A DNA stretch of 39,666 bases from Methylacidiphilum caldifontis (lineage in GTDB: Bacteria; Verrucomicrobiota; Verrucomicrobiia; Methylacidiphilales; CAMAQI01). Position numbers and translations under genes: made by a program. Below are positions 38,035 to 39,666 of the stretch, piece by piece (the first letter of the stretch is position 1; every line of letters begins with the position of its first letter). The stretch spans positions 1 to 39,666 of the forward strand of contig CAMAQI010000002.1 of assembly GCA_945860255.1 (NCBI GenBank), read 5' to 3'. The notes below the pieces were generated by a model. That model saw only the letters and a list, made by a program, of their open reading frames with translations, made no database searches and was not told the origin of the DNA.

Positions 38035-38277
38035 ATGAAAACCATCAGTCTCAAACTTCCTCCGGATTTGGAGAAGGAAATTCGCCACGCAGCGGATCGG
38101 CAGGGGGTTCCTCTTTCGGAATGGATTCGGGGAGCGATGGAGGAAAGGCTGAAAAAAGAGCCAAGAAAGAAACAAATGACGGCGGCAGATACGTTCGGAA
38201 AATATCTGGGGATCGCCGGGGATGGACCACATGATTTGTCCACCAATCCCAAACATATGGAAGGATTTGGAAAATGA
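38035..38277 (+). CDS. VapB/CopG-type ribbon-helix-helix antitoxin
   Basis: The 80-residue protein starts MKTISLKLPPDLEKEIRHAA, a classic RHH strand-helix, then RQGVPLSEWIRGAMEERLKK, and has a Gly-rich C-terminal tail (KYLGIAGDGPHDLS) that should contact the toxin. An upstream in-frame ATG at 37960 adds 25 residues but does not fit the family or the promoter. It overlaps the toxin gene by ATGA. Confidence 0.87.
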   Translation: MKTISLKLPPDLEKEIRHAADRQGVPLSEWIRGAMEERLKKEPRKKQMTAADTFGKYLGIAGDGPHDLSTNPKHMEGFGK

Positions 38278-38693
38278 ACCTCGTGATGGATACGGGTCCC
38301 CTGGTTGCCATATTAAATCCTCGCGACCAATATCATTCGCAAATTGCGGCACTTCTTCCTTCATTGCCACAAACTTGGAAGACCTGCGAAGCGGTGATCA
38401 CAGAGGCTTTATTTCTTTTTCAAAATAATGCCAGGGCCGTTGAGGGTTTGGGAAAAATGCTTCGGGAATCTATTCTCGAACTCGACTATTCAGCGAATCA
38501 AGACCTTGAGGTGATTTTCCGAGAGATGAAATCTTATCAGAAACTTCCGATGTCCTTTGCGGATGCCTGTTTAGTCCGGATGATGGAGCGGGAGAAGAAC
38601 GCACGACTTTTTACCCTGGATCGGCATTTTGAGGTTTACCGGTATAAAGGGAGACGGTTGATCCCGAGGGTTGAGATCGGAAAGAAGAATTAA
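38274..38693 (+). CDS. VapC-type PIN domain toxin
   Basis: The 139-residue PIN ribonuclease has Asp6 in VMDTGPL, Glu44 in ITEALFL, Asp97 in SFADACLVRM and Asp116 in TLDRHF, the full catalytic set. It is translationally coupled to the RHH antitoxin through an ATGA overlap. A degenerate MITE-like repeat follows its stop, and a complete one precedes the pair. Confidence 0.93.
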   Translation: MNLVMDTGPLVAILNPRDQYHSQIAALLPSLPQTWKTCEAVITEALFLFQNNARAVEGLGKMLRESILELDYSANQDLEVIFREMKSYQKLPMSFADACLVRMMEREKNARLFTLDRHFEVYRYKGRRLIPRVEIGKKN

Positions 38694-38955
38694 CTGCCAA
38701 AAATACAGGTTTCTCCCGCAGCGGCGCAGCGAGGCAGCGAAATACAAAAAGAGCGACTATGGGGATCAAAATTCTCTACGTAGGAAGATATTTATTCTTA
38801 AAACCACAGAAAATGACTTTGGACTTTATCCATTGGATCGGTTTTAAATCCATGTAAGTAAATAGCTTCTTGTCTTTAGCTGTATCGCTGCGGTTAAGGA
38901 GCTTTCGTTTTCAATCTTGTCGAGGTAAGGGAGGGAGACTTAATATCAACGGGAG
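38694..38955. repeat. Degenerate MITE-like region
   Basis: TTAACTGCC and GCAGCGGCGCAGCGAGGCAG at the left and GCTGTATCGCTGCGGTTAAG at the right are worn inverted arms of the TTAACCGC family. Downstream is a promoter-like TTGTCG (N17) TTAATA 10 bases before ATG 38956. Confidence 0.45.
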
Positions 38956-39663
38956 ATGGACGATTATTCTCCCAATCCTTTTCAACAAATGAAGCCGCCG
39001 CGAAATCCCTATCGTGCGCAGTTTCAGATATGGATGGATCTATATTATCGAAGAAAGCAGGCGGAGACGATTTACGGTGTTGAACATTTTTTCTTACTTT
39101 TCCTCTGTGTGGGATTAATGCTGATGCCTGCGATGGCGGTGCGAGCGATATCAGGAAGCTTCGGATTTTTGGCGAGGAAAATTGCTGTGGAGTGTTATGC
39201 GATTACAAAGCTTATGCTTCTTTGCGGAATTTTATTTTCCGGAAATTACCAATGTTTTGTTTATTTTCTTCTGACGATCTACTTACTTTGCGATCTTTAT
39301 TTGTATTTGTGTGGATTAGTTTTCTTGCGGCGATTTTATCAATCGACCGGCTCTCCGACCCGGTCACTACTCCTTTTGGGAGTGAACTTTTGTGAGCTTC
39401 TTGTTTCGTTTGCAATTTTCTATGGATATACCCAATCGATTTCAGGAACGAGCACTGTCTCGATCCCTTTATCCGATTCATGGAGTCTGCTTTATTTCAG
39501 TTGTGTTACTTCGGCTACTGTCGGTTATGGCGATTATATTCCCAATGGCGGGACGGGACAAAAATTGATCGTCTTTCAAATTCTCTCTTCGATCGCCTTT
39601 GCGTCAGTCTTTATTACATTCTTTGTCAATAACTTGAGTGTCCATGTGAACACGAAGAAATAG
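38956..39663 (+). CDS. Two-pore-type potassium channel (ion channel family)
   Basis: The 235-residue protein has four membrane segments before a pore loop with the K+ selectivity filter TVGYGDYIP at residues 188-196, then a last segment (IVFQILSSIAFASVFITFFV). The first 35 residues are cytosolic and Pro/Tyr/Arg-rich. No RCK/TrkA-N regulatory domain follows; the gene ends at a TAG at 39661-39663, three bases from the window end. It would carry K+ across the inner membrane. Confidence 0.9.
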   Translation: MDDYSPNPFQQMKPPRNPYRAQFQIWMDLYYRRKQAETIYGVEHFFLLFLCVGLMLMPAMAVRAISGSFGFLARKIAVECYAITKLMLLCGILFSGNYQCFVYFLLTIYLLCDLYLYLCGLVFLRRFYQSTGSPTRSLLLLGVNFCELLVSFAIFYGYTQSISGTSTVSIPLSDSWSLLYFSCVTSATVGYGDYIPNGGTGQKLIVFQILSSIAFASVFITFFVNNLSVHVNTKK

Positions 39664-39666
39664 ATC

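Noticed and set aside
1..39666. tRNA, rRNA or riboswitch genes
   Set aside because: No cloverleaf, rRNA core or known riboswitch pattern could be recognised by eye; a covariance-model scan would be needed to exclude them fully.

Overview
The window reads as a chromosomal segment of a Gram-negative bacterium (lpxK, dnaN, mnmG, lipoprotein and outer-envelope genes), with moderate GC in most genes and much lower GC in one insertion. The long N-terminal extension of LpxK, the anti-sigma/metal-sensor pair, an isolated short FlgC-like protein and the type of intergenic repeats make me favour the PVC group, most likely Verrucomicrobiota. This is inference from family memory, not from a search. No rRNA, tRNA, CRISPR array, integrase or transposase gene was found.

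Layout. 1-1062: three minus-strand genes of a metal-sensing type. 1336-2925: GH43 glycosidase between two copies of a REP-like repeat. 3015-10540: defence and accessory genes (Phd/ParE, an OLD-like ATPase with Toprim domain, a SWIM-SNF2 helicase with a divergent unknown gene, a small basic protein, a truncated phd, and a DUF4143 ATPase). 10676-13919: an AT-rich insertion bounded by a perfect 23-bp inverted repeat, carrying a ParB-like (GNRR) protein and a duplicated module of small genes. 13932-16264: Fic protein with a double operator, convergent with dnaN. 16813-18616: a secreted N/Q-rich protein and MazEF between two inverted copies of a ~150-bp element. 18838-26676: surface glycan genes (two CgeB-like glycosyltransferases, a GT2, a methyltransferase, lpxK), a serpin and a lone FlgC-like protein. 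26808-31233: SIMPL lipoprotein, RHH/PIN pair, a three-gene membrane operon (fatty acid hydroxylase, anchored protein, HTTM-like protein) and a LURP-one-like protein. 31243-35151: a row of toxin-antitoxin modules separated by palindromic repeats. 35455-39663: a DUF6614-like gene, mnmG, a second VapBC and a K+ channel.

Two themes run through the window. First, many genes have a sigma70-like promoter whose -10 hexamer ends only 5-7 bases before the start codon, with no Shine-Dalgarno sequence, so leaderless mRNA is probably common here; these promoters were used to choose several starts. Second, there are eight intact toxin-antitoxin modules (plus one truncated antitoxin and a Fic protein), most of them bordered by palindromic REP/MITE-like repeats. 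Two of the modules have an unusual layout: a RelE/ParE toxin and a small antitoxin-like gene face each other, overlap at their 3' ends, and each has its own promoter.

The best candidates for something undescribed are the insertion at 10676-13919, the convergent overlapping toxin/antitoxin pairs at 31511-31954 and 34595-35036, and the repeat-delimited cassette row that contains the latter.
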